Below are positions 34,669 through 42,529 of a DNA stretch of 64,000 bases, piece after piece. The first letter of the stretch is position 1. Each line of letters opens with the position of its first letter. A model generated the notes under the pieces. It was not told the origin of the DNA, did not search any database, and was given only the letters and a program-made list of their open reading frames with translations. The stretch spans positions 47,941 through 111,940 of the forward strand of contig JADGNZ010000018.1 of assembly GCA_017883205.1 (NCBI GenBank), written 5' to 3'. Source of the stretch: Thermoanaerobaculia bacterium (GTDB lineage: Bacteria > Acidobacteriota > Thermoanaerobaculia > Gp7-AA8). A program made the position numbers and the translations under genes.

Positions 34669-35142
34669 ATGGACAAGTGTCAGCGCATCCGTTCGCTCTT
34701 TCTGGACCGGGCAGACTCGTATACGTTGCTGGAGGTCGCTACGCTCACGGACACCCCTGTCCGCACACTGCGGCGGGAGGTTGCGGCTGGACTCCGTGAC
34801 GCCGTGAAGGTTGGCCGGGAATGGCGCTTCGCGTGGCGTCAGGCCGTCTACGTGGCGATGGAGCGGTGGACGCTTGTCGAGATCGAAGACGCACTCGGAG
34901 ACGACGCCAGAGCCGTCCTGCCGCCCATGTTGGCCCTTCGCGCCGTCACCGTCCGCCTTCCCGAGTACATCGTCCGGGCGTTCGAAGCGGTTGCCGCTCA
35001 GGACGGGACGACGCTTGACGCCGCCCTCGGCTTCGAACTGATCGAGTTCGCCGGGTCGAACCTGACGCGGCTGGAAGGATCGATTCCGGGCTACCGGGAG
35101 GCTTACCTTTTCCCGTGTCCGCCGGGCGGCCCCGCAAATTAG
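34669..35142 (+). CDS. HTH-containing passenger protein, function unknown
   Basis: A 157-residue protein. Residues 15-60 look like an excisionase/MerR-type helix-turn-helix (TLLEVATLTDTPVRTLRREV, DAVKVGREWRFAWRQAVYVA); the C-terminal part (VRLPEYIVRAFEAVAAQDGT, LDAALGFELIEFA) resembles an RHH-like helix pair. SD GGGAGG precedes the ATG. Its stop codon lies inside the right terminal repeat of the transposon. Confidence 0.72.
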   Translation: MDKCQRIRSLFLDRADSYTLLEVATLTDTPVRTLRREVAAGLRDAVKVGREWRFAWRQAVYVAMERWTLVEIEDALGDDARAVLPPMLALRAVTVRLPEYIVRAFEAVAAQDGTTLDAALGFELIEFAGSNLTRLEGSIPGYREAYLFPCPPGGPAN

Positions 35143-35151
35143 GACACTACC

Positions 35152-35159
35152 TGCGCGGC
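35152..35159. repeat. 8-bp target site duplication, right
   Basis: TGCGCGGC immediately outside the right inverted end, identical to 31944-31951. Confidence 0.93.
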
Positions 35160-35339
35160 ACTGGCAGCCGTAGTTGCGGCGGCGCCCGGCGGCACGTTCG
35201 CCACTCCCGTTTCGTCGCCGGCCGCGACTGCGCCTCCCTCTTCCAGTGCCGCGATCACGCGGTCGACGCGCGAGAGATCGGCCGCAAGCCGCTCCCGCTC
35301 CTGCCGCATCTCCGCGAGCACGTCGTCAATCTTTCCCAT
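35152..35339 (-). pseudogene. 5' part of the transposon-split coiled-coil/winged-helix gene
   Basis: Starts MGKIDDVLAEMRQERERLAA, a coiled coil, followed by an Ala/Gly/Thr linker. In its present state it reads three codons into the transposon end and stops (..QVVS). The remainder of the gene is at 31472-31943. Confidence 0.85.
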
Positions 35340-35354
35340 GCGCCAAGTATGCAT

Positions 35355-35508
35355 CTGGAGCGGGCAGGACGGTTCAAGAAATCGTCTCGGATGCCCGGCA
35401 GGTAAAGCCGAAGGGACGCAGGTGATGATCTCTGTGCTCTCAGTGCCCTGTGGTTATCGGGTCTCTTCCTAAAGGCGCGGCAGCAGCATTGCCGCTATCA
35501 TCGCCTTC
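35355..35508. other. Gap with a half repeat and a possible leaderless promoter
   Basis: CTCTGTGCTCTCAGTGCCCT (from 35432) is one arm of the ACCACAGAG repeat family without a partner. TATCAT ends seven bases before the GTG at 35509. No gene is seen. Confidence 0.4.
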
Positions 35509-36813
35509 GTGCCCCGCGTCGCTGCGCTCGTCGCGCTCTTCCTGGCCGTCGCCGCCAACGCCCAGACGATCGTCTGGAACAAATATGACCCGATGGCCGT
35601 GCGCACGAACCGCACCGCCGACGTCTCGCTCGAGGCGCAGACGACCGGGGCGGTCTCGGGGATGCGACTCGATTACGCGAACGGCGGGTCGCTTGCGCTG
35701 ACGCAAAATTCGCCGGGCCATTGGGTGGCGTCCGTTCCCGCGGCCAAGGTGCTCGATGGTTATGCGGCCGATGACGTCAACCACAACTTCGTCGGATTCA
35801 TCCGGCTGCTCGCGTCGGACGGTTCGACTATCAGTTCGTACAACAGCTTCATCCAGGTCCTCGACGACCGCGTCCCCTCCATCACCATTCGCACCCTCGG
35901 CGGCAACGCCCGCGCGACGACGCGCATCCTCAACCTCTTCCGGCCGGCGCTCGACGCAGATCACGTACAGGGAGCTGCCCAGCAGTTCTACGGTTATTAC
36001 CATGATGACTACGACTTCCTGCAGGTCGTCTTCGTCGAGCCGTCGTATCCGGCGAACCGCTATCACTTCGCTGTGCGCAACGACATCGACGGCATCGGCG
36101 AGACGAAATTCAACTCGGCACCGGCGTATGGAAGCGCCGGCAAGCTGCAGGGCATCACCGTCTATCCGGTCGATTTCTTTTTCGACGCGGGCGAGACGGC
36201 GTTCTCGCACGAGCTCGGACACCAGTGGGTGCTCTTCCTGAAGAACAGTGCGCTGCTGCCGGGGCCACACTGGCCGCCGTCGACGATGGCCCACGGCGTC
36301 ATGGGATTCAACATCCCCGGCAGCTCCGTCGGCGGCGACTTTCCGTACGACGTCACCGCCGTGACGCCGACGACCGCGCGGATCACCGACGCGCCGGTGA
36401 CGAACGAGTTCAGCGACTTCGATCTCTACCTGATGGGCCTCCTCCCAGCCTCCGCTGTCAAGCCGGGAATCATCGTGCAGGGAAGCGCGTGCAGCGGTTG
36501 CGTGCTCCCGAGCAGCACGATCACGATCAACGACGTCATCGCCGTCAACGGACCGCGCGTCCCCGACGCTGTCGCAGCGCCGAAGTTCTTCGACGTCGCC
36601 GTGGTCGTCATCTCGCGCGATCGTCTGCTGACCGACGATGAGATGGCCATCCTGGAGTACTTCGCCGCGCGCGGCGAGGCCACGACCACACTTCCTTTCA
36701 CCTCAGGCTTCGGGCGCGGAACGACGAAGCCGTTCTACCTCGCCACGCGCGGATTGGGACACGTCGATCTGCGACTCGAGCACCCGCCGCGCCGGCGGAG
36801 CGTGCGGCACTGA
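35509..36813 (+). CDS. Secreted zinc metalloprotease-like protein
   Basis: A 434-residue exported protein starting at GTG with signal peptide VAALVALFLAVAANAQ. The middle holds a zincin motif, FSHELGHQW (about residue 235), with MGFNIPG downstream as a possible Met-turn region. Late motif FDLYLMGLLPAS resembles secreted metallopeptidases whose C-terminal side follows HExxH with a YLMGL helix. Substrate unknown. Confidence 0.8.
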   Translation: MPRVAALVALFLAVAANAQTIVWNKYDPMAVRTNRTADVSLEAQTTGAVSGMRLDYANGGSLALTQNSPGHWVASVPAAKVLDGYAADDVNHNFVGFIRLLASDGSTISSYNSFIQVLDDRVPSITIRTLGGNARATTRILNLFRPALDADHVQGAAQQFYGYYHDDYDFLQVVFVEPSYPANRYHFAVRNDIDGIGETKFNSAPAYGSAGKLQGITVYPVDFFFDAGETAFSHELGHQWVLFLKNSALLPGPHWPPSTMAHGVMGFNIPGSSVGGDFPYDVTAVTPTTARITDAPVTNEFSDFDLYLMGLLPASAVKPGIIVQGSACSGCVLPSSTITINDVIAVNGPRVPDAVAAPKFFDVAVVVISRDRLLTDDEMAILEYFAARGEATTTLPFTSGFGRGTTKPFYLATRGLGHVDLRLEHPPRRRSVRH

Positions 36814-36946
36814 AGCGATAGCTCGCCGTCATTTGCTGCGTCGGGCTGCTTTGCGCCGCGAAATGTAAGAAGTATGTAAAGCGGAATCCCTCAGTGTCTT
36901 CGTGCGTACATCCACAGAACTGACCGACTGTCACGCCGAGGAACGA

Positions 36947-37987
36947 ATGAGAAAACTGCTGCTGAATCTGCACCTGTACGCGACGCTCGTCGCCGGGATC
37001 TTCGTCGTGATCCTCGGGTTGACCGGTTCGATCATCGCCTTTGAGGCGCAGCTCGACCGTCTCTTCAACCCGTCGCTGTTCGACATCGCGCCACAAGCGT
37101 CGGCGCCACTGCCACTATCAACGCTTGCGGCGGCCGTGCAGCGTCGCTTTCCCGGCAGCAAGGTCGACGGCTTCGTCCTGGCGCAACATCCTGACACCGC
37201 GCACGTCGCTTTCATCTCAGGAGCGGCGGTCTTCGTGAACGGCTATACCGGCGCGATCCTCGGCACGCGGCGCGGAACGACTCTGATCAACCGCATCCAT
37301 CAGATTCATACGCACCTGCTGGCTGGCAAGGCCGGCGAAGCAATCATGGATGCCGCCGGCGTCGTCATGCTCTTTCTCGTCGTCTCCGGCGTGATTCTCT
37401 GGTGGAAGTACAAGAAGGTCTCGATCAAGTGGAACGTCTCGCTGTTTCGGGCGATGTTCGACCTCCACAACGCCACCGGGATTCTCAGCGCACTCTTTCT
37501 GCTGCTCCTCGCGCTGACCTCGATCGGGATCGCGTTCGAGAATCCGATCGCCCGCTGGACGTACAAGGCCACCGGGACGAAACCGATCGCACGTTCGCTG
37601 CCATCGACTCCGCGCGAAGGCGCCACACCGATCGATCCGGATGAGGTGCTCCGCATCGCGAAGACGGCCGAGCCGGGAGCAACACCTCTCTCCATCGACT
37701 ATCCCGAGGACAAGACGGACTCATACAACGTGCGCATGCGCTTCCCCGAGGACCGAACGCCGGTCGGGCGGTCGTGGGTGAGCATCGATCAGTACAGCGG
37801 AAAGGTGCTGGTCGCGCAGAATTCGCGCACCGCACCGCTGGCCGTGCGCGCCTCGCTGATGAACCGCCAGATCCACACCGGCGACGTATTCGGAACCCCA
37901 TCAAGGATCGTGATGTCCGCCTCCAGCCTGCTCGCAGTCCTGCAGGCGTTCAGCGGCGTGGTGATGTGGTGGAAGAGGAGGAAATAG
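36947..37987 (+). CDS. PepSY-associated transmembrane protein
   Basis: A 346-residue inner-membrane protein of the PepSY_TM family, often linked to iron or siderophore handling. Helix 1 at residues 8-30 (LYATLVAGIFVVILGLTGSI), then a periplasmic PepSY-like part, helices near 145-160 (IMDAAGVVMLFLVVSGVILW) and 190-210 (SALFLLLLALTSIGIAFE), a second soluble part, and a final helix with VVMWWKRRK. Conserved His residues in HQIHTHLLAGK and DLHNATG may bind haem. Start chosen after SD GAGGAA; the frame is open 15 codons earlier. Confidence 0.88.
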   Translation: MRKLLLNLHLYATLVAGIFVVILGLTGSIIAFEAQLDRLFNPSLFDIAPQASAPLPLSTLAAAVQRRFPGSKVDGFVLAQHPDTAHVAFISGAAVFVNGYTGAILGTRRGTTLINRIHQIHTHLLAGKAGEAIMDAAGVVMLFLVVSGVILWWKYKKVSIKWNVSLFRAMFDLHNATGILSALFLLLLALTSIGIAFENPIARWTYKATGTKPIARSLPSTPREGATPIDPDEVLRIAKTAEPGATPLSIDYPEDKTDSYNVRMRFPEDRTPVGRSWVSIDQYSGKVLVAQNSRTAPLAVRASLMNRQIHTGDVFGTPSRIVMSASSLLAVLQAFSGVVMWWKRRK

Positions 37988-38063
37988 GAGCCTCTTTGTA
38001 AGATTCTCCGCCGTACTTCACCCAAGCAGGGACGTTGACGAATTTCGACCTCCGCCCTGACCG

Positions 38064-38180
38064 CACTCGGGCGAGGACGCCCGAGTGCCCGCGGTCGAGA
38101 CGACCGCACTCCTTACCCATGCCTCGGAGCGCTGAGGAGTGCGGTCGTCTCGACCGCGGCCATCGAGGCGTCCCGCCTCG
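38064..38180. repeat. Nested palindromes, including double-hairpin repeat copy 2
   Basis: CACTCGGGCG-agga-CGCCCGAGTG (38064-38087); GCGGTCGAGACGACCGCACT.. (38091-38112) as a perfect 22-bp inverted repeat with 38136-38157; then CGAGGCG-tcc-CGCCTCG (38164-38180). The unit 38136-38180 is homologous to 1125-1168. The rest of 37988-38373 shows no gene, only a possible TAAGAT -10 and SD GAGAGAGG before 38374. Confidence 0.85.
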
Positions 38181-38373
38181 GTGGTTGGGCCGGGCCGAGC
38201 TCTTGCGAGGGAACTGAGAGCAGCTGGGCTAGACGTTGACCTGAATCGACTGTGAGCGCGGTTCGGAGATTTCGCCAATGCCCGGCCGCGGTTCTCTCCG
38301 ACATCGCCAGCGATTCCTCTCCTTCGATTAAGATTCTGCCGCTTCGGAACGCCAAGTTCGAGAGAGGTCATCG

Positions 38374-41300
38374 ATGCGCCAACGATTTGCTTGCACCCTA
38401 GCGGTCATCCTTTCACTCGCAGCTTCACTTTTCGCTCAGCCGGCAAAAAAAGATGCGAAGGCCGCGAAGGCATCTGCTCCAACCGCAGCGCCCGACTCCA
38501 AGGAGAAAGAATCCAAGTACGGCGAGAAGACCTTCGCCGGACTCGAGCTTCGCGAGATCGGCCCGGCGCTCACCTCGGGGCGCATCATCGATCTTGCTGT
38601 CGATTCGAAAGATGCGCGTGTCTGGTTCGTCGCTACGGCGGGCGGTGGCGTGTGGAAGACGACGAATGGCGGGACGACGTTCAAGCCGGTGTTCGACGGC
38701 GAGAAGTCGTTCTCCATCGGCTGCGTGACCATCGATCCGCATGACTCGCTCGTGGTCTGGGTGGGGTCGGGGGAGAACAACAGTCAGCGATCCGTTTCGA
38801 TGGGCGACGGCGTCTACAAATCGGTGGACGGCGGGAAGAGCTGGAAGAACGTCGGGCTCGAGAAGTCGGAGCACATCGGAAAGATCGTCGTCGATCCACG
38901 CGACTCGAACGTCGTCTATGTCGCGGCGCAGGGGCCGTTGTGGGCGCCGGGCGGCGACCGCGGACTCTACAAGACGACCGACGGCGGCAAGACGTGGAAT
39001 CGCGCGTTGAACATCAGCGAGAACACCGGCGTCACCGACGTCGTGCTCGATCCCACCAACCCCGACATCCTCTTCGCTGCGGCGTATCAGCGCCGCCGCC
39101 ACGTCTTCACGCTCATCGACGGCGGACCGGAATCTTCGATCCACAAATCGACCGATGGTGGCAAGACCTGGACGAAGTTGAAGGACGGCTTGCCGAAAGA
39201 AGACATGGGCCGCATCGGCCTGGCGCTCGCGCCGCACAATCCGAAGGTCGTCTACGCCACGATCGAATCGACGCGCAAGGCGGGCGGCATCTTCATCTCC
39301 AAGGACGGCGGATCGTCGTGGAAGAAACAGAACGACTACAACGCCCAGGGGCAGTACTACGGCGAGATCTTCGTCGATCCGAATGATGACAATCGCATCT
39401 ACTCCGCCGACGTCTGGGTGCGCGTCAGCGACGACGGCGGCAAGACGTGGCGCAAGCTCGACGAGAAGTGGAAGCATCCCGACAACCACGTCATCTGGAT
39501 CGATCCGGCCAGCAGCGATCACCTCATCATCGGCTGCGACGGCGGCCTTTACGAGTCGTTCGACCGCGCCGAGTCGTGGAACTTCAAGGCCAACCTTCCG
39601 GTCACGCAGTTCTACCGCGTGAGCGCTGACGACGCCCTTCCTTTCTACAGCGTCTATGGCGGCACGCAGGACAACTTCTCCCTCGGCGGGCCCGCACGCA
39701 CGACCGATGCGAAAGGCATCAGCAACGCCGACTGGTATGTCACGCAGGGCGGGGACGGATTCCGCTCCGTTCCCGATCCGAAAGACTCGAACATCATTTA
39801 TGCCGAGTCGCAGAATGGCGGCCTGGTGCGCTTCGACAAACGCACCGGCGAGATTCTCGACATCCAGCCGCAGCCGACAGGCACGATGGATCCGCTGCGC
39901 TTGAACTGGGACTCGCCGATCATCGTCAGCCCCCACGATAGCAACCGCCTTTACTTCGCCGGGCAGTATCTCTTCCGCAGCGATGACCGTGGCAGCGAAT
40001 GGAAAGCGATCAGCCCCGATCTCACCCGCCATATCAATCGCAACACGCTGCCGATCATGGGACGGGTGTGGGGTGTCGACGCCGTGGCCAAGGGTGCGTC
40101 GACGTCGTGGTACGGCAACATCGTCTCGCTGGCCGAGTCGCCGTTGCAGGAGGGGCTGATCTACGTTGGCACCGACGACGGTCTCGTTCAGGTCACCGAG
40201 GATGGCGGCAAGAACTGGAGGAAGATCGATCACTTCGCCGGCGTGCCTGATGTTACGTACGTTTCGCGCCTGGAGGCATCGCAGCATGATGCGAACGTCG
40301 TCTACGCCGCGTTCGACAATCACAACACCGGCGATTACAAACCGTACGTGTTGAAGAGCAGCGATCGCGGCAAGACTTGGACTTCGATCGCCGGCGATCT
40401 GCCCGCGCGCGGCAGTGCCTACGCGCTCGTCGAGGACCGCGTTGATCCGAAGCTCTTGTATGTCGGAACGGAGTATGGGCTCTTCGTCTCGCAGAACGGC
40501 GGCTCGTCGTGGTTCCAGTTGAAAGGCAGTTTCCCGACGGTGGCCGTGCGCGACCTCTGGTTCCAGAAGCGTCACGACGATCTCGTCATCGCCACCTTCG
40601 GCCGCGGCTTCTGGGTACTTGATGACGTCAGCCCGCTACGCGCGATGACGCCGGCGATCGCCGCCAACGAGGCGACGCTCTTCCCGACGCGCGACGCCGA
40701 TCTCTTCGTCGAGCGCGCCCAGTACGGGCTGCCGGGCAAGTCATTTCAGGGCGCGTCGTTCTTTAGCGCGCCGAACCCGCCGTTCGGCGCGGTCTTCACG
40801 TACTACCTCAAGGACGAGCTCAAGAGCCGCCGCAAGCAGCGCCAGGAGGCGGAATCGAAGATCGACCAGGATAAGAGTAATGAACCGGGGCACGCACCGC
40901 CGCCGTATCCGACGCTCGATCAATTGCGCGCCGAGGAGAGGGAGATCGAGCCGGCGGTAGTGATGATCGTGAGCGACGAAGAGGGGAACGTAGTCCGGCG
41001 CGTGAGCGGTCCGGCTAAAGCGGGCTTCCATCGCGTGGCGTGGGATCTTCGCTATCCGCCGCCGAACCCGATCGAGTTGAAGGAGCCCGAGGCCGACGTC
41101 TTCTCGCCGCCGCCGGGTGGCCCGCTCGTCGCGCCGGGCAAGTACACAGTGCGCGTCGCCAAGCGCATCGACGGCGTCGAGACCGCGCTCGGAACGCCGC
41201 AGACCTTCAACGTCGTCCCGCTCTATCTCTCGATCATGAAGGAGAGCGACCGCGCCGCTGTGCTCGACTTCCAGAGGAAGGCCGCAGCTCTGCAGCGCAC

Positions 41301-41709
41301 GTTGATGGGCGCCGCCCGCGCCACGCAGGAAGGGTTGACCCGCATTCAGTACATCCGCCGCGCCCTCGACGAGATCGCCGGCCCCGATCCGAAGCTCCTT
41401 GCAAAGGTGAACACGATCGACCTGTCATTGCGCGACATCAACGACCAGCTCAACGGCGATCCAATCCTTCGCCGCGCCAACGAGCCCTTCGCTCCCTCGC
41501 TGCTCGATCGCGTCAACACCGCAGTAAACGGCCTGACAACGACCGCTCCTCCGACAGCCACACACCGCGAAGAGCTCGCCTTCGCCCAACAGCAAACCGC
41601 CCCGCTCCTCGACCGCCTGCGCAAACTGATCGAAGTCGATCTTGCGGATGTGGAGAAGCAGATGAACGCCCGCGGTGCACCGTGGACGCCGGGGAGGATT
41701 CCGCAGTGA
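38374..41709 (+). CDS. Secreted VPS10/BNR-repeat beta-propeller protein
   Basis: A 1111-residue exported protein (signal peptide FACTLAVILSLAASLFAQP). Residues about 60-760 form sortilin-like propellers with repeated SxDGGKTW-type Asp boxes (KSVDGGKSWKN, KTTDGGKTWNR, KSTDGGKTWTK, SDRGKTWTS) and GxxxKSSD strands. The C-terminal ~300 residues hold a beta sandwich and a helical end (ARATQEGLTRIQYIRRALDE). It belongs to the large secreted glycosyl-hydrolase-like proteins frequent in Acidobacteriota; no catalytic activity is established. SD GAGAGAGG precedes the ATG. Confidence 0.9.
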   Translation: MRQRFACTLAVILSLAASLFAQPAKKDAKAAKASAPTAAPDSKEKESKYGEKTFAGLELREIGPALTSGRIIDLAVDSKDARVWFVATAGGGVWKTTNGGTTFKPVFDGEKSFSIGCVTIDPHDSLVVWVGSGENNSQRSVSMGDGVYKSVDGGKSWKNVGLEKSEHIGKIVVDPRDSNVVYVAAQGPLWAPGGDRGLYKTTDGGKTWNRALNISENTGVTDVVLDPTNPDILFAAAYQRRRHVFTLIDGGPESSIHKSTDGGKTWTKLKDGLPKEDMGRIGLALAPHNPKVVYATIESTRKAGGIFISKDGGSSWKKQNDYNAQGQYYGEIFVDPNDDNRIYSADVWVRVSDDGGKTWRKLDEKWKHPDNHVIWIDPASSDHLIIGCDGGLYESFDRAESWNFKANLPVTQFYRVSADDALPFYSVYGGTQDNFSLGGPARTTDAKGISNADWYVTQGGDGFRSVPDPKDSNIIYAESQNGGLVRFDKRTGEILDIQPQPTGTMDPLRLNWDSPIIVSPHDSNRLYFAGQYLFRSDDRGSEWKAISPDLTRHINRNTLPIMGRVWGVDAVAKGASTSWYGNIVSLAESPLQEGLIYVGTDDGLVQVTEDGGKNWRKIDHFAGVPDVTYVSRLEASQHDANVVYAAFDNHNTGDYKPYVLKSSDRGKTWTSIAGDLPARGSAYALVEDRVDPKLLYVGTEYGLFVSQNGGSSWFQLKGSFPTVAVRDLWFQKRHDDLVIATFGRGFWVLDDVSPLRAMTPAIAANEATLFPTRDADLFVERAQYGLPGKSFQGASFFSAPNPPFGAVFTYYLKDELKSRRKQRQEAESKIDQDKSNEPGHAPPPYPTLDQLRAEEREIEPAVVMIVSDEEGNVVRRVSGPAKAGFHRVAWDLRYPPPNPIELKEPEADVFSPPPGGPLVAPGKYTVRVAKRIDGVETALGTPQTFNVVPLYLSIMKESDRAAVLDFQRKAAALQRTLMGAARATQEGLTRIQYIRRALDEIAGPDPKLLAKVNTIDLSLRDINDQLNGDPILRRANEPFAPSLLDRVNTAVNGLTTTAPPTATHREELAFAQQQTAPLLDRLRKLIEVDLADVEKQMNARGAPWTPGRIPQ

Positions 41710-41743
41710 AGTTCGTTTGATTTATCGGTTCGAAGGTCTATGT

Positions 41744-41815
41744 CACCACAGAGACACAGAGGGCACAGAGTTGGTTTTTTCTCTATGTTCTCTGTGCCTC
41801 TGTGGTGAGTTTTTT
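41744..41815. terminator. ACCACAGAG inverted repeat followed by a T tract
   Basis: Left arm CACCACAGAGACACAGAGGG (from 41744), right arm CTCTGTGCCTCTGTGGTG (41790-41807), then AGTTTTTTC. A long hairpin plus T run at the end of the VPS10/BNR gene, convergent with the next gene. Confidence 0.8.
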
Positions 41816-41832
41816 CTTGAATCAATTACCGA

Positions 41833-42441
41833 TTACGGCAGTTCCCGCGCACCTCGATACATCACGTACAACGAGACCATCTGAATGACGTGGTAGAGAT
41901 CATTGTGATTGAAATGAGTGAAGGGATCGATGTGGGACGCCTGCACGACGGCGGCCAGCGCGGCGATTGCGATTCCTGAAATGATCAGCGCGCACGCCCG
42001 TGGCGCGATCCGGTAGCGCGCGGTACAAATCACCAGCGTGGCAAGCATTAGAAGGCCGTAGAACACGATGATGTAGATGAACTCGTCGTGTGTGGTCATC
42101 CAGGCGAGGTAGGTCACGAAGAGCACGCTGGCGGCGATTGACGTCGCACGCGCCATCCGTTGCGAGGCGAGGCCTTGCGTCGAGCCGCAGAAGAGGAGCA
42201 GGCCGGCGGCGCCGACTGCGGCTGCGGTGATCTTCCATAGAATCAGGAGCAGAAGCGGCGATAGCACTGGCTGGAAGGCGTGATAGAGGCCGCCTGTGAG
42301 CGAGCCGAGGCCGGAGGCGAGGAAGGCGAAGCTCCAGAGCGAGAGGGCGCGGCTCTTGCCGCCGCGCAGGCGGATACCGAACGTCAGGCTGAGAACGCAG
42401 AGGATGAGATCGGTCAACGCGGTCATCGGTTCGGCGATCAT
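41833..42441 (-). CDS. Multi-pass membrane protein, function unknown
   Basis: A 202-residue protein with six to seven hydrophobic helices (TDLILCVLSLTFGIRL, PLLLLILWKITAAAVGAAG, ATSIAASVLFVTYLAW, FIYIIVFYGLLMLATLVI, CALIISGIAIAALAAVV). A His-containing end (HIDPFTHFNHNDLYHVIQM) recalls haemolysin III/ceramidase-like membrane folds, but I cannot assign it. I start it at MIAEPM; the longer open frame upstream is repeat plus antisense sequence. Confidence 0.7.
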   Translation of the reverse strand: MIAEPMTALTDLILCVLSLTFGIRLRGGKSRALSLWSFAFLASGLGSLTGGLYHAFQPVLSPLLLLILWKITAAAVGAAGLLLFCGSTQGLASQRMARATSIAASVLFVTYLAWMTTHDEFIYIIVFYGLLMLATLVICTARYRIAPRACALIISGIAIAALAAVVQASHIDPFTHFNHNDLYHVIQMVSLYVMYRGARELP

Positions 42442-42447
42442 CGGGTT

Positions 42448-42518
42448 CTCACGCGAAGACGCGAAGACGCGAAGGGGGTTGCGGCGATGTCTTTCGCGGC
42501 TTCGCGTCTTCGCGTGAG
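42448..42518. repeat. GCGAAGAC inverted word repeat
   Basis: Left arm CTCACGCGAAGACGCGAAGA (from 42448) pairs with CTTCGCGTCTTCGCGTGAG (42500-42518). It lies between two co-directional minus-strand genes as a likely terminator or spacer. Confidence 0.75.
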
Positions 42519-42529
42519 CAGTTGTCGTT

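Larger units (their letters stand above)
31952..35151. mobile_element. 3,200-bp transposon with IS1-type transposase and passenger genes
   Basis: Perfect 17-bp terminal inverted repeats, GGTAGTGTCCTAATTTG at 31952-31968 and its complement at 35135-35151, flanked by an 8-bp target duplication. Inside: RHH gene, hypothetical gene and transposase in one overlapping minus-strand operon; then a membrane-protein gene (+), an Xre gene (-) and an HTH gene (+). The stop of the last gene lies within the right end. IS1-type elements with one gene are normally about 1 kb, so two thirds of this one is cargo. It interrupts a coiled-coil/winged-helix gene. Confidence 0.95.

Noticed and set aside
38425..40575. 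716-codon open frame on the minus strand
   Set aside because: It is the antisense shadow of the VPS10/BNR gene in GC-rich DNA: Arg/Val/Asp-rich, no domain, no start signal.
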